From the NCBI RefSeq assembly GCF_009915765.1, contig NZ_JAABLQ010000003.1, positions 272,525 through 336,524 on the forward strand: a stretch of DNA of 64,000 bases. Reading direction: 5' to 3'. The DNA is from Pannonibacter sp. XCT-53. Its GTDB lineage: Bacteria > Pseudomonadota > Alphaproteobacteria > Rhizobiales > Stappiaceae. Positions 1 through 8,081 of the stretch are shown one piece after another (the stretch's first letter is position 1; each line of letters starts with the position of its first letter). Made by a program: the position numbers and the translations under genes. The notes beneath the pieces were generated by a model. It searched no databases, had not been told where the DNA came from, and saw nothing but the letters and a program-made list of their open reading frames with translations.

Positions 1-669
1 CCGGACAGTCCGATCCAGGAGGCCAGCTGGACCTCCTTCCGGGCGAGCCTGCGCTACTCCACTGCCGGCGTGACGCGGCTTGACGCCGTGCTGCAGGAGC
101 CCCGCTTCTTCTCCTCCGAAAACCCGACGCAGGGCGAGGTGGTCATGAAGAAGGCCGAGCTGCACCTGCGCGCCGATCCGGAGCGGCCGGCCAATCTCGA
201 TCTCGCCCTGTCCTTTGCCGGCCTGAAGACCGGTGATCCCGACCATCCGGGCACTGACGGGGCCTTCGTCGGCGAGGTGGCGGGCGCCGCGCCGCTGCTG
301 GGCGGCACCGTTCCGCTCGATCTCTTTGCCAGCACGCAGGGCGTTCCGGCCGTCACCATCGACAGCCTGAGCCTCACCTCGGGCACGTCCGGGCTGTCCA
401 CGTCCGGGCTCCTCAAGCTGCCCAGCGACGGGTTCCTCACCGGCGAGCTGCCGCTGACGGCAATCGAGCCGGGCCAGATCCGGCAGGTGCTCGCGCCGCT
501 GTTCCCGGTCGGCAGTCCGTTCCCGGAAGCCCTGCAGGGCGCGCTGGTCAGCTTTGGCAAGCCGGGCGAGAAGGATGGCCGGCCGGCCATCGACGCCACG
601 CTCTCCCTCGCCGGCGGCACGGCACGCATCGGCATCCTGCCGATCGCGCAGATGCAGTCGGTCTACTAG
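1..669 (+). CDS. DUF2125 domain-containing protein (3' part only)
   Basis: The reading frame is open from the first base of the window and ends at TAG 667-669, so the N-terminus lies upstream and only about 222 residues are visible. The sequence alternates short hydrophobic strands with Gly/Ser turns (LSLTSGTSGLSTSGLL, LPLTAIEPGQI), suggesting a beta-rich periplasmic or envelope protein. It resembles the C-terminal half of DUF2125 proteins of Hyphomicrobiales, which usually start with a signal or anchor segment that cannot be checked here. No catalytic motif is visible and the function is unknown. An in-frame GTG at 70 exists but is not the true start because homology-like sequence continues upstream of it. 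Confidence 0.75.
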   Translation, partial: PDSPIQEASWTSFRASLRYSTAGVTRLDAVLQEPRFFSSENPTQGEVVMKKAELHLRADPERPANLDLALSFAGLKTGDPDHPGTDGAFVGEVAGAAPLLGGTVPLDLFASTQGVPAVTIDSLSLTSGTSGLSTSGLLKLPSDGFLTGELPLTAIEPGQIRQVLAPLFPVGSPFPEALQGALVSFGKPGEKDGRPAIDATLSLAGGTARIGILPIAQMQSVY

Positions 670-816
670 GGCAGGGGCCCTGGGGCAGGGGGGCCTAGGG
701 CAGGAGACTGGCACGGGCGGGAGCGGTCCTTCGGCCTGCACCTGCGTGCGGGGCGCCGGCAGCGGTCGGCGCTCCGGTCGCGTCAGGGGCTTGCGGCAGG
801 CCGGGACGTCTCGGGT

Positions 817-1320
817 CTACTCGTCCTTGCTGCCGCGCAGGGCGGCGGCATTGGCGATGTCGCTCAGTTCGGCAAGCTTGTCGCCGATCGGCGCGAGGGC
901 GGAGACCGTTGCCTGGTAGCGGGCGGCATGCACCTCGAACAGGCGACGGGCCAGCTCGGGGAACTCCTGGATCATGCGCTTGAACAGGGCGCGGCGGATG
1001 CGGATGACGCGCACCGGGCCGATGCAGACCGCCCGGGCCGGGCGGCGCGTGTCGACGAGCAGGGCAGTCTCGCCGAGCAGCACGCCTGCGCCGACACTGT
1101 CGACCTCCTTGAACCCGTGCGGACCGCGCACCTGCAGGCTGACATTGCCCTTGGCGATGACGATGCCGCTGTCGGCCCGTTCGCCCTCATCGAAGATGAA
1201 GGAGCCGGAGATCAGGTCCATTCCCTCGGCGCTGAAGGCAAGCAGCCGCAGCTGGTCGTCGGAGAAATCCGACAACATGGGGATCTGGCGCAGAATCGCG
1301 ATGTCCTGGACGAGGCTCAT
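817..1320 (-). CDS. Cyclic nucleotide-binding (Crp-like sensor domain) protein
   Basis: The 167-residue protein is essentially one cNMP-binding beta-roll (residues about 15-130: FIFDEGERADSGIVIAKGNVSL, then GVLLGETALLVDTRRPARAVC, which is the phosphate-binding cassette region) followed by a helix. It has no helix-turn-helix DNA-binding domain, so it is not a complete Crp/Fnr regulator. It lies 26 nt downstream of the cenR/otpR-type response regulator on the same strand. The same pair (OtpR plus a protein annotated as cAMP-dependent kinase regulatory subunit) is known in Brucella. A role as a cyclic-nucleotide or protein-interaction module modulating that pathway is an inference. The bound ligand cannot be told from the sequence. 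Confidence 0.82.
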   Translation of the reverse strand: MSLVQDIAILRQIPMLSDFSDDQLRLLAFSAEGMDLISGSFIFDEGERADSGIVIAKGNVSLQVRGPHGFKEVDSVGAGVLLGETALLVDTRRPARAVCIGPVRVIRIRRALFKRMIQEFPELARRLFEVHAARYQATVSALAPIGDKLAELSDIANAAALRGSKDE

Positions 1321-1346
1321 GCCTCAAGTGTTAAGCTCCAAACCCC

Positions 1347-2030
1347 TCACGGCACAAGCTTGTATCCACCGGCTTCTGTCACAAGCAGCTCGGCATTGGA
1401 CGGGTCGCGCTCGATTTTTTGCCGCAGGCGGTAAATGTGCGTCTCCAGCGTGTGGGTCGTGACACCGGAGTTGTAGCCCCAGACCTCGTGCAGCAGCACG
1501 TCCCGCGTCACCGGCTTCTCGCCCGCGCGGTACAGGTACTTCAGGATCGAGGTCTCCTTTTCCGTCAGCCGCACCTTGGCGCCGCGCTCGTCGAGCATCA
1601 GCTTGGCGGCGGGACGGAACGAATAGCGGCCGATGGCGAAGACCGCATCCTCGCTCTGCTCGTGCTGGCGCAGATGCGCCCGGACACGGGCCAGCAGCAC
1701 CGCGAACTTGAACGGCTTGGTCACGTAGTCGTTCGCCCCGGCCTCCAGTCCCAGGATCGTGTCGCTGTCGGTGTCGTGGCCCGTCAGCATGATCACCGGT
1801 GACTTGAACCCGGCCTTGCGCAACAGCTTCACGGCCTCGCGCCCGTCGAGGTCAGGCAGGCCGACGTCCATCAGCAGCAGGTCGACATGCTCGGACTTGG
1901 CCTTGGCAATCCCGGCCGTGGCGCTGTCGGCCTGCAGGGTCGCGAACTCGTCATAGAGCGAGAGCTGTTCCACCAGGGCTTCGCGCAGGTCCTTGTCGTC
2001 ATCGACGATCAGCAGCGTGCGGGCAGTCAT
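1347..2030 (-). CDS. cenR: OmpR-family response regulator, CenR/OtpR type
   Basis: This 227-residue two-component regulator has a receiver domain (residues 1-120) with acidic pocket VDDDKDLRE, phospho-acceptor Asp in LLLMDVGLPDLDG, conserved Thr in MLTGHD and Lys in YVTKPF. A winged-helix DNA-binding domain follows (about 130-227: RLTEKETSILKYL, ETHIYRLRQKIE). Wording such as REAVKLLRKAGFKSPVIML and LEAGANDYVTKPFKF matches the CenR/OtpR group, an alphaproteobacterial envelope and cell-division regulator (essential in Caulobacter, acid tolerance and morphology in Brucella). The cognate kinase is not in the window. The gene is upstream of and probably co-transcribed with the cyclic-nucleotide-binding protein. 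The 154-bp divergent region shared with the L,D-transpeptidase gene probably holds its promoter. Confidence 0.9.
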   Translation of the reverse strand: MTARTLLIVDDDKDLREALVEQLSLYDEFATLQADSATAGIAKAKSEHVDLLLMDVGLPDLDGREAVKLLRKAGFKSPVIMLTGHDTDSDTILGLEAGANDYVTKPFKFAVLLARVRAHLRQHEQSEDAVFAIGRYSFRPAAKLMLDERGAKVRLTEKETSILKYLYRAGEKPVTRDVLLHEVWGYNSGVTTHTLETHIYRLRQKIERDPSNAELLVTEAGGYKLVP

Positions 2031-2184
2031 GTCCTTGTCCTCGCCAGATCTTTTCCGCTCCGGTCATATAGGCCGGGTTGCGGCACATTGCAGGCTTACG
2101 CAATGCTGCGCGAGAGAAAATGATCACGATTCGACCGCACGCCTGTCAATTCTGCATCACGCGGCGGTTATCCGGGGGTGAGGC
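2031..2184. promoter_or_regulatory. Divergent promoter region cenR / L,D-transpeptidase
   Basis: This 154-bp spacer lies between two divergent genes. It contains an imperfect dyad, CATTGC (2086-2091) and GCAATG (2100-2105) separated by 8 bp, which could be an operator. No -35/-10 pair stands out clearly. Regulation of the cell-wall gene by CenR is only a suggestion from the arrangement. Confidence 0.35.
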
Positions 2185-2736
2185 ATGACAGTGGCGCGAC
2201 GTGGTCCCTGGCGTGGCGGAGTGTCCCGGCTGGTGGTGCGGGCAAGACCTGGCACCCGCAGCCGCGGCCTCCTGAGCTTCGGGTCCTTCCTCCTGCCGTG
2301 TGCGCTCGGGCGCGGTGGCATCACCCGGCGCAAGCGCGAGGGCGACGGCGCCACGCCGGCGGGGCGCTTCGAGGTGCTGGACGTCTATTTCCGCGCCGAT
2401 CGCGGCCGGCGGCCGGTGACCGCGCTGCCCGTCTCCGCGCTGCGTCCGGCTGACGGCTGGTGCGACGACCCGGCCCATCCGCGCTACAACCGGCCGGTCA
2501 CGCTGCCCTTTGCCGCCAGCCACGAGGAGATGTGGCGGCAGGACCGGCTCTACGACATCGTCGTCGTGCTCGACTGCAACCTGCGTCCGGCGGTGCGCGG
2601 ACGCGGCAGCGCCATCTTCTTCCACATCGCGCGCGAGGACTGGCGTCCGACGCTCGGCTGTGTCGCCATCCGCCCTGACCACATGCGGCGCCTGCTGGCG
2701 CGACTGAGGCCCGGTGCGGTGATGGAGATCCTGTAG
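2185..2736 (+). CDS. L,D-transpeptidase family protein (YkuD domain)
   Basis: The 183-residue protein carries the YkuD signature with a catalytic His (FFHIAREDW) and nucleophilic Cys (PTLGCVAI) near the C-terminus, and the upstream GDGATPAGRFEVLDVYFRAD segment typical of the short 'L,D-transpeptidase family' proteins of Hyphomicrobiales. L,D-transpeptidases form 3-3 cross-links in peptidoglycan or attach proteins to it, a chemistry prominent in polar-growing rhizobia. No clear signal peptide is seen; the N-terminus is Arg-rich, so the start may lie elsewhere or export may be non-classical. It is divergent from cenR, an envelope regulator. Confidence 0.85.
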   Translation: MTVARRGPWRGGVSRLVVRARPGTRSRGLLSFGSFLLPCALGRGGITRRKREGDGATPAGRFEVLDVYFRADRGRRPVTALPVSALRPADGWCDDPAHPRYNRPVTLPFAASHEEMWRQDRLYDIVVVLDCNLRPAVRGRGSAIFFHIAREDWRPTLGCVAIRPDHMRRLLARLRPGAVMEIL

Positions 2737-2832
2737 AAACCGGGTAGACTGGCCGCTGGGTCCGGCGCCGGACCCGCACACAGGACGCGGGGAGGGCGGT
2801 CGGTCCGCCCGGATGTTCGAGGGGGCCGGGGC

Positions 2833-3717
2833 ATGCGCTGGAAGGGTCGTGAGGAAAGCAGCAACGTCGATGACCGTCGCGGCGGTGGCGGGTCGCGGGT
2901 GCCCCGTGCGGGTGTGCGGGCAGGCGGCAGCCTCGGCATCGGCGGTGTGGTCGCCATCCTGCTCCTGTCCTGGGTGACCGGCATCAGCCCGCTGGAGCTG
3001 CTCGGCGCGCTGGAGGAGGGCGGCTCGCCTCCGGCCGGCCAGCACCAGACCACCGCCGAACGTCCCGCCGGGGAGGACGAGCTGGCCCGCTTCGTCTCCG
3101 TGGTCCTTGCCGATACCGAAAACACCTGGACGCAGCTGATGCAGGCGGAGGGCCGCGACTATCCCGAGCCCAGGCTCGTGCTCTTCACCGACTACGTCCC
3201 GTCCGCCTGTGGTCAGGCAAGTTCCGCCACCGGGCCGTTCTATTGTGGCGCTGACCAGCAGATCTACATCGACCTGTCATTCTATCGCCAGCTGTCCCGC
3301 GAGCTTGGCGCACCGGGCGATTTTGCCCAGGCCTATGTGCTGGCGCATGAGGTGGGTCACCACGTGCAGAACGTGCTCGGCATCCTGCCCGAATACCAGC
3401 GCGTCCGCCGGTCCCTCAGCGAGGCGGACGCCAATGCCCTGTCCGTGCGCGTGGAACTGCAGGCCGACTGTCTGGCCGGCGTCTGGGCCCATCACGCCGC
3501 CCGGCAGCAGGGCTTTGTCGAGGACGGCGATGTCGAAGAGGCGTTGAATGCCGCCTCCCGCATCGGCGACGACACGCTGCAGCGCGAGGCCCAGGGCTAT
3601 GTGGTGCCGGAAAGCTTCAACCATGGCACCTCGGCACAGCGCGCGCGCTGGTTCCGCGAGGGCTTCCGCTCCGGCGACATGGGCAGCTGCGACACCTTCA
3701 ACGCCCGCCGGCTGTGA
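2833..3717 (+). CDS. Neutral zinc metallopeptidase (YpfJ family)
   Basis: The 294-residue protein begins with MRWKGREESSNVDDRR, then a Gly/Arg-rich stretch and one membrane helix (about residues 37-56, LGIGGVVAILLLSWVTGISP), so the catalytic domain is probably periplasmic. The zinc motif HEVGHH follows YVLAH (about residue 173), and the downstream ELQADCLAGVWAHH element supplies the third ligand expected of the 'putative neutral zinc metallopeptidase' family. Length matches the family (about 285-300). Substrates of this family are not established. ATG 2833 is preceded by a G-rich tract; the gene stands alone, with dapF 135 bp downstream. Confidence 0.88.
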   Translation: MRWKGREESSNVDDRRGGGGSRVPRAGVRAGGSLGIGGVVAILLLSWVTGISPLELLGALEEGGSPPAGQHQTTAERPAGEDELARFVSVVLADTENTWTQLMQAEGRDYPEPRLVLFTDYVPSACGQASSATGPFYCGADQQIYIDLSFYRQLSRELGAPGDFAQAYVLAHEVGHHVQNVLGILPEYQRVRRSLSEADANALSVRVELQADCLAGVWAHHAARQQGFVEDGDVEEALNAASRIGDDTLQREAQGYVVPESFNHGTSAQRARWFREGFRSGDMGSCDTFNARRL

Positions 3718-3852
3718 TGCCGACGGGCACCGGCGCGGGCTGAAACCATGTGTCAGGGTGACTGCTGGTATTTTGGCAGCATTTCCGCCATATAGTCCGG
3801 ATGCGGGCAGCCGGCTGCCCCCGATTTTTCCTCAGCCCTCCGCGGATCCGAC

Positions 3853-4764
3853 ATGCGCAGATCGTTTTTGAAGATGAATGGCCTCGGCAATGACTTCGTC
3901 GTGTGGGACGCCCGCACGGAGAAACTTGCCCTGACGCCGGACGTCATCGCTGCGCTCGGCAACCGCGAGACCGGCATCGGCTTCGACCAGATGATCACGG
4001 TCGAGCGCTCGCCGTCCGGTGCGGACGTCTTCATGCGCATCCACAACTGCGATGGCAGCGAGGTGTCGGCCTGCGGCAACGCCACCCGCTGCATCGGCCG
4101 TCTGCTGATCGAGGAGACGGAGAAGGACGCCGTGTCCATCGAGACCCGCGCCGGCCTGCTGATCGCCCGCAAGGCCGAAGCGCCGCTCAGCGTCACCGTC
4201 GACATGGGCAAGCCGCGCTTTGCCTGGAACGAGATCCCGCTGGCGGAAGAGTTTGCCGATACCCGCGCGATCGAGCTGCAGATCGGCCCCATCGACGCGC
4301 CGATCCTGCACACGCCGGCTGCCGTCAGCATGGGCAATCCGCATGCGATCTTCTGGGTCAAGGATGTCGATGCCTATGATCTCGGCAAGATCGGGCCGCT
4401 GCTCGAACACCATCCGATCTTCCCGGAGGCCGCGAACATCTCGCTCGCCCATGTCTTTGCCCCGAACCAGATCCGCGTGCGGGTCTGGGAGCGTGGGGCC
4501 GGCCTGACGCGCGCCTGCGGCACCGCCGCCTGCGCCGTGGCCGTGGCTGCCGCGCGCGATGGCCGCGCCGGGCGCAGCTCGGTTATCCATCTGCCCGGTG
4601 GTCCCATCGCGATCACCTGGCGCGAGAGCGACGACCACGTCCTGATGACCGGCGCCACCGAAGTCGAGTTCGAGGGCGAGGTCGATTTTGACAGCCTCAC
4701 CTTCGTCAGGACCGGGCCGGGTGACGCGGACCTGCAGGCAGCCTCGCTGGAGGTTGCCCAGTGA
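3853..4764 (+). CDS. dapF: Diaminopimelate epimerase
   Basis: This 303-residue enzyme interconverts LL- and meso-diaminopimelate, the last step before meso-DAP for lysine and peptidoglycan. Both halves show the catalytic-cysteine signatures: SACGNATRC near residue 73 and RACGTAACAVA near residue 220, plus the N-terminal NGLGNDFVVWD. Length is slightly above the usual 275-295. It overlaps mtaB by 4 bases (GTGA at 4761-4764), indicating translational coupling, and starts a dapF-mtaB-ftsY run that is common in alphaproteobacteria. Confidence 0.96.
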   Translation: MRRSFLKMNGLGNDFVVWDARTEKLALTPDVIAALGNRETGIGFDQMITVERSPSGADVFMRIHNCDGSEVSACGNATRCIGRLLIEETEKDAVSIETRAGLLIARKAEAPLSVTVDMGKPRFAWNEIPLAEEFADTRAIELQIGPIDAPILHTPAAVSMGNPHAIFWVKDVDAYDLGKIGPLLEHHPIFPEAANISLAHVFAPNQIRVRVWERGAGLTRACGTAACAVAVAAARDGRAGRSSVIHLPGGPIAITWRESDDHVLMTGATEVEFEGEVDFDSLTFVRTGPGDADLQAASLEVAQ

Positions 4765-6029
4765 GCATCGACGTTGTGACCTTCGGTTGCCGGCTCAATT
4801 CCTACGAGTCGGAAGTGATGAAGCGCGAGGCGGAGGCCGCCGGCCTCACCGACGCGATCCTGATCAACACCTGTGCCGTCACGTCGGAAGCCGTGCGCCA
4901 GGCGCGTCAGGCCGTGCGCAAGGCCCGCCGCGACAATCCGAATGCCAGGATCATCGTCACGGGCTGCGCCGCCCAGACCGAGACCTCGAAATTCTCCGAA
5001 ATGCCGGAGGTCGATCTCGTCCTCGGCAACTCGGAAAAGCTGGAGCGCGCCTCCTATGGCCGCATTGCCCAGTTCGGGCTTGAGGAGAGCGAGAAGGTCC
5101 GCGTCAACGACATCATGAGCGTGCGCGAGACCGCCAGCCATCTCATCGACGGGCTGGAGGGCCGCGCCCGCGCCTTCGTCCAGGTGCAGAACGGCTGCGA
5201 CCACCGCTGCACCTTCTGCATCATCCCCTTCGGCCGCGGCAATTCCCGCTCGGTGCCGATGGGCGTTGTTGTCGATCAGGTCCGCCGGCTGGTGGAGAAT
5301 GGCTACAACGAGATCGTCATCACCGGCGTCGACATCACCTCCTATGGCGCGGACCTGCCGGGCACGCCGAAGCTCGGCACGCTGGTCGCCAAGATCCTCA
5401 AGCTGGTGCCGGAGCTGAAGCGCCTGCGCCTGTCCTCCATCGATTCCATCGAGGCCGATCCTGAGCTGATGCGGGTCATTGCCGAGGACGAGCGCCTGAT
5501 GCCGCATTTCCATCTGTCGCTGCAGGCCGGCGACGACATGATCCTGAAGCGCATGAAGCGGCGGCACCTGCGCGCCGACAGCATCCGCTTCTGCGAAGAG
5601 GTCCGCGCCATGCGCCCGGATGTGGTCTTCGGCGCCGACATCATCGCCGGCTTCCCGACCGAGACGGAAGAGATGTTCGCCAACACGCTGGCGATCGTCG
5701 ATGACTGCGGCCTGACGCATCTGCACGTCTTCCCCTTCTCCCCGCGCCCGGGCACGCCGGCCGCGCGCATGCCGCAGCTCGGCAAGGCCGTGATCAAGGA
5801 GCGCGCCGCGCGCCTGCGCGCGAAGGGCGAAGCCGTTCTGGCGGCGCATCTGGGCTCCGAGGTCGGCCGCTTGCGGCCGATCCTGATGGAGCGCGAAGGC
5901 CTTGGCCGGACTGAACAATTCACCCAGGTCGAGGTGGAAGGCGGCGAAGCCGGCCAGATCCTCCAGACCCGGATCACCGGACACACCGGCCGCCATCTTC
6001 TCGGCGCGCTCGTCTCCCGGGCTGCCTGA
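4761..6029 (+). CDS. mtaB: tRNA t6A37 methylthiotransferase MtaB
   Basis: This radical-SAM enzyme adds a methylthio group to C2 of N6-threonylcarbamoyladenosine at tRNA position 37. The 422-residue protein has the N-terminal UPF0004 domain (FGCRLNSYES, NTCAVTSEA, VTGCAAQ: three cluster cysteines), the radical-SAM core with CDHRCTFC (CxxxCxxC) and FGRGNSRSVP, and a C-terminal region with weak TRAM-like character. Translation begins at GTG 4761 within the dapF stop. ftsY follows after 47 bp, so the three genes probably form one transcript. Confidence 0.94.
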   Translation: MSIDVVTFGCRLNSYESEVMKREAEAAGLTDAILINTCAVTSEAVRQARQAVRKARRDNPNARIIVTGCAAQTETSKFSEMPEVDLVLGNSEKLERASYGRIAQFGLEESEKVRVNDIMSVRETASHLIDGLEGRARAFVQVQNGCDHRCTFCIIPFGRGNSRSVPMGVVVDQVRRLVENGYNEIVITGVDITSYGADLPGTPKLGTLVAKILKLVPELKRLRLSSIDSIEADPELMRVIAEDERLMPHFHLSLQAGDDMILKRMKRRHLRADSIRFCEEVRAMRPDVVFGADIIAGFPTETEEMFANTLAIVDDCGLTHLHVFPFSPRPGTPAARMPQLGKAVIKERAARLRAKGEAVLAAHLGSEVGRLRPILMEREGLGRTEQFTQVEVEGGEAGQILQTRITGHTGRHLLGALVSRAA

Positions 6030-6076
6030 GACCTGACGGCCCCGGGACCCGACACCCTTACGCAGGACGTGACACG

Positions 6077-7270
6077 ATGAGCGAGAAGAAGCGCGGGTTT
6101 TTCGGCCGCCTGTTCGGTGGCAAGGACGCGGATGAGGCGCAGCCCGAGCGCATCGCCGACGCCGTGCCCGCCGGGCTGGAGACCCTCCCGGAGCCGCAGC
6201 CCGACGCTGCCGTCCCGGCCGGGGAGACCACGGCCGAGCCGGTCACGGCCGAACCGGAGGTCCCCGCCGCTGCGCCCGCCCGGGAGCCGGTCGCGGCCCC
6301 CGTTGCAGCGCGCGCTCCGGCCCCGGTCCCCGAGACACCTCAGCCGGCGGAAAAGCTCACCTGGTTCCAGCGCCTGCGCCGGGGTCTGGCCCGGTCGTCG
6401 TCGGCGCTGACCGAGGGCATTTCCTCGATCTTCACCAAGCGCAAGCTCGACCAGTCGATGCTGGACGAGCTGGAAGACATCCTGCTGCAGGCAGATCTCG
6501 GGCTCGACACCGCCAGCTCGATCACCGAGCGGCTGGGGTCCGGGCGCTTTGACAAGGAAATCTCGCCGGAGGAAGTCCGCGCCGTTCTGGCCGAAGAGGT
6601 CGAGAAGGTTCTGGCGCCGGTGGCAAGGCCTCTGGATCTCAACCGGGGCATCCGGCCGCATGTGGTGCTGATGGTCGGCGTCAACGGCACCGGCAAGACC
6701 ACCACCATCGGCAAGCTCGCCTCGCGCCTCGCCGCCGATGGCAAGACGGTGATGCTGGCCGCCGGCGACACCTTCCGCGCCGCCGCTGTCGAACAGCTCA
6801 AGATCTGGGGCAGCCGCACGGGCGCGGATGTCGTTGCCCGCGATGCCGGAGCGGATGCGGCCGGGCTTGCCTTTGATGCCATGCAGGCGGCCAGGGACAA
6901 GAACGTCGACGTGCTGCTGATCGACACCGCTGGCCGGCTGCAGAACAAGGCCGAGCTGATGGCGGAGCTGGAAAAGGTCATCCGCGTCATCCGCAAGGTC
7001 GATCCGACCGCGCCGCATGACGTGCTCCTGACCCTCGATGCCACGACCGGCCAGAATGCCATGAACCAGGTGGAGATCTTCGGCAAGGTCGCCGGCGTCA
7101 CCGGTCTGGTCATGACCAAGCTCGACGGCACCGCGCGCGGCGGCATCCTCGTCGCCATCGCCGCCAAGCATGGACTGCCGGTGCATTTCATCGGCGTCGG
7201 CGAAGGCATCGACGATCTTGAACCGTTCTCGGCGCGTGACTTTGCCGAGGCGATTGCCGGCCTCGCCTGA
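6077..7270 (+). CDS. ftsY: Signal recognition particle receptor FtsY
   Basis: This 397-residue SRP-receptor GTPase docks ribosome-SRP complexes at the membrane. The start MSEKKRGFFGRLFGG gives a basic, membrane-binding N-terminus, followed by an acidic Pro/Ala/Glu-rich A domain (about residues 20-95) and the NG domain. G1 is GVNGTGKTTT, G3 DTAGRLQNKAELM, G4 TKLDGTARGG. Length is typical for alphaproteobacteria. It follows mtaB closely; the A domain is compositionally biased, as in most orthologues. Confidence 0.97.
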   Translation: MSEKKRGFFGRLFGGKDADEAQPERIADAVPAGLETLPEPQPDAAVPAGETTAEPVTAEPEVPAAAPAREPVAAPVAARAPAPVPETPQPAEKLTWFQRLRRGLARSSSALTEGISSIFTKRKLDQSMLDELEDILLQADLGLDTASSITERLGSGRFDKEISPEEVRAVLAEEVEKVLAPVARPLDLNRGIRPHVVLMVGVNGTGKTTTIGKLASRLAADGKTVMLAAGDTFRAAAVEQLKIWGSRTGADVVARDAGADAAGLAFDAMQAARDKNVDVLLIDTAGRLQNKAELMAELEKVIRVIRKVDPTAPHDVLLTLDATTGQNAMNQVEIFGKVAGVTGLVMTKLDGTARGGILVAIAAKHGLPVHFIGVGEGIDDLEPFSARDFAEAIAGLA

Positions 7271-7320
7271 CCGGCGCGTCTCTCTCGACCGGCCGGCCAC
7301 GGCCGATGGCCGGGCCCGCA

Positions 7321-7370
7321 CCGGCCCGGTCTGGCCCAGTCTGGCCCGGTCTGGCCCGGTCTGGCGTGGT
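7321..7370. repeat. 10-bp tandem repeat, five units
   Basis: Five consecutive 10-bp units of consensus CTGGCCCGGT (ccggcccggt, ctggcccagt, ctggcccggt, ctggcccggt, ctggcgtggt) sit between the convergent ends of ftsY and the next gene. A period near one helical turn and non-coding location suggest slippage-generated sequence. No function is evident. Confidence 0.8.
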
Positions 7371-7387
7371 CTGTCCCCGCCGCTCTC

Positions 7388-7774
7388 TCAGGTCGCCAGA
7401 TTGACCGCGTGGGTCTCGATCCGGCCGCCATGGTCCTCATAGGCGTGGCGCACCACCTCCGCCGGCCGGCGGTCTGCCGTCACGCGCGCCGTCACCAGTG
7501 CGCCGCGGGTGATGGCCTGGCCGAGGGCTGCTTCCGCCGTCGCCTTGTAGGCGGCAACGCCGTCCAGCTCGTGCGTTTCGGGGTGGTGGGTGTCGAGAAC
7601 GACCGCCGGTTCGTCCGCCTCGACCTTGAAGCCGGGGGCGGGCTGCCCGTGGCCGTGGCCGGGGCCGCCCTGTCCGCCGCCCGGATGTTCGCGGTCGCGG
7701 CGATTCTGTTCGCTGTACTCGTTTGCCGGGGCAATGCCCTGCGACGACAACACTCGATCGAGACCTGTTGCCAT
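7388..7774 (-). CDS. Hypothetical protein
   Basis: A 128-residue protein that I do not recognise. The start at ATG 7774 is chosen because an excellent AGGAGG ribosome-binding site lies 5 nt upstream; a longer in-frame form from 7864 lacks such a site and would read through an inverted repeat. The N-terminal third is Gly/His/Pro-rich (GGGQGGPGHGHGQP); the remainder (AAYKATAEAALGQAITRGALVTARVTADRRPAEVVRH) looks like a small mixed alpha/beta domain. There are no membrane segments or signal peptide. Confidence 0.6.
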   Translation of the reverse strand: MATGLDRVLSSQGIAPANEYSEQNRRDREHPGGGQGGPGHGHGQPAPGFKVEADEPAVVLDTHHPETHELDGVAAYKATAEAALGQAITRGALVTARVTADRRPAEVVRHAYEDHGGRIETHAVNLAT

Positions 7775-7833
7775 GGTGGCCTCCTGGCCAATGCCGGCCG
7801 GGCCTTCTGGTCCGGCACGCGGATGCCCGGACC

Positions 7834-7856
7834 ATTCGATCCGGGATGGATCGAAT
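7834..7856. repeat. Perfect 9-bp inverted repeat upstream of hypothetical gene
   Basis: ATTCGATCC (7834-7842) and GGATCGAAT (7848-7856) flank a 5-bp centre. It lies 60 bp upstream of the start codon at 7774 on the minus strand, so it could be an operator or a 5' leader hairpin. An AT-rich segment (ttaacaattctttacg) follows immediately upstream and could carry the promoter. Confidence 0.6.
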
Positions 7857-7983
7857 CGTGACAAGGAATCATTAACAATTCTTTACGCTAGGTAAAGATG
7901 CTGAGCGAGGATGGCACAGCCAGACACCAGGTGGCCGCGAAGGCCACCCCGGACTGCTGACAGGCGCGACCTCGCCGAAGTCA

Positions 7984-8012
7984 TCCCGGCCAGGCGTAAC
8001 GCCGGGCCGGGA
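7984..8012. repeat. REP-like imperfect palindrome
   Basis: TCCCGGCC (7984-7991) pairs with GGCCGGGA (8005-8012) around aggcgtaacgccg-type sequence. The surrounding 'gtcatcccggcc...gccgggaccggagag' text resembles short palindromic intergenic repeats that I recall being numerous in related alphaproteobacterial genomes. Copy number elsewhere cannot be tested here. Confidence 0.45.
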
Positions 8013-8051
8013 CCGGAGAGTCTAGGCCTTGATGTTTCAATCCGGTACCCC

Positions 8052-8074
8052 CCGGAGAGACCCTGGCTCTCCGG
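8052..8074 (-). terminator. Hairpin just downstream of the GNAT gene
   Basis: CCGGAGAG (8052-8059) and CTCTCCGG (8067-8074) form a perfect 8-bp stem with a 7-nt loop, starting 8 nt after the stop codon of the minus-strand acetyltransferase gene. No U-tract follows, so it may act as an RNA 3'-end stabiliser or be part of the neighbouring repeat. Confidence 0.5.
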
Positions 8075-8081
8075 CCCCGGA

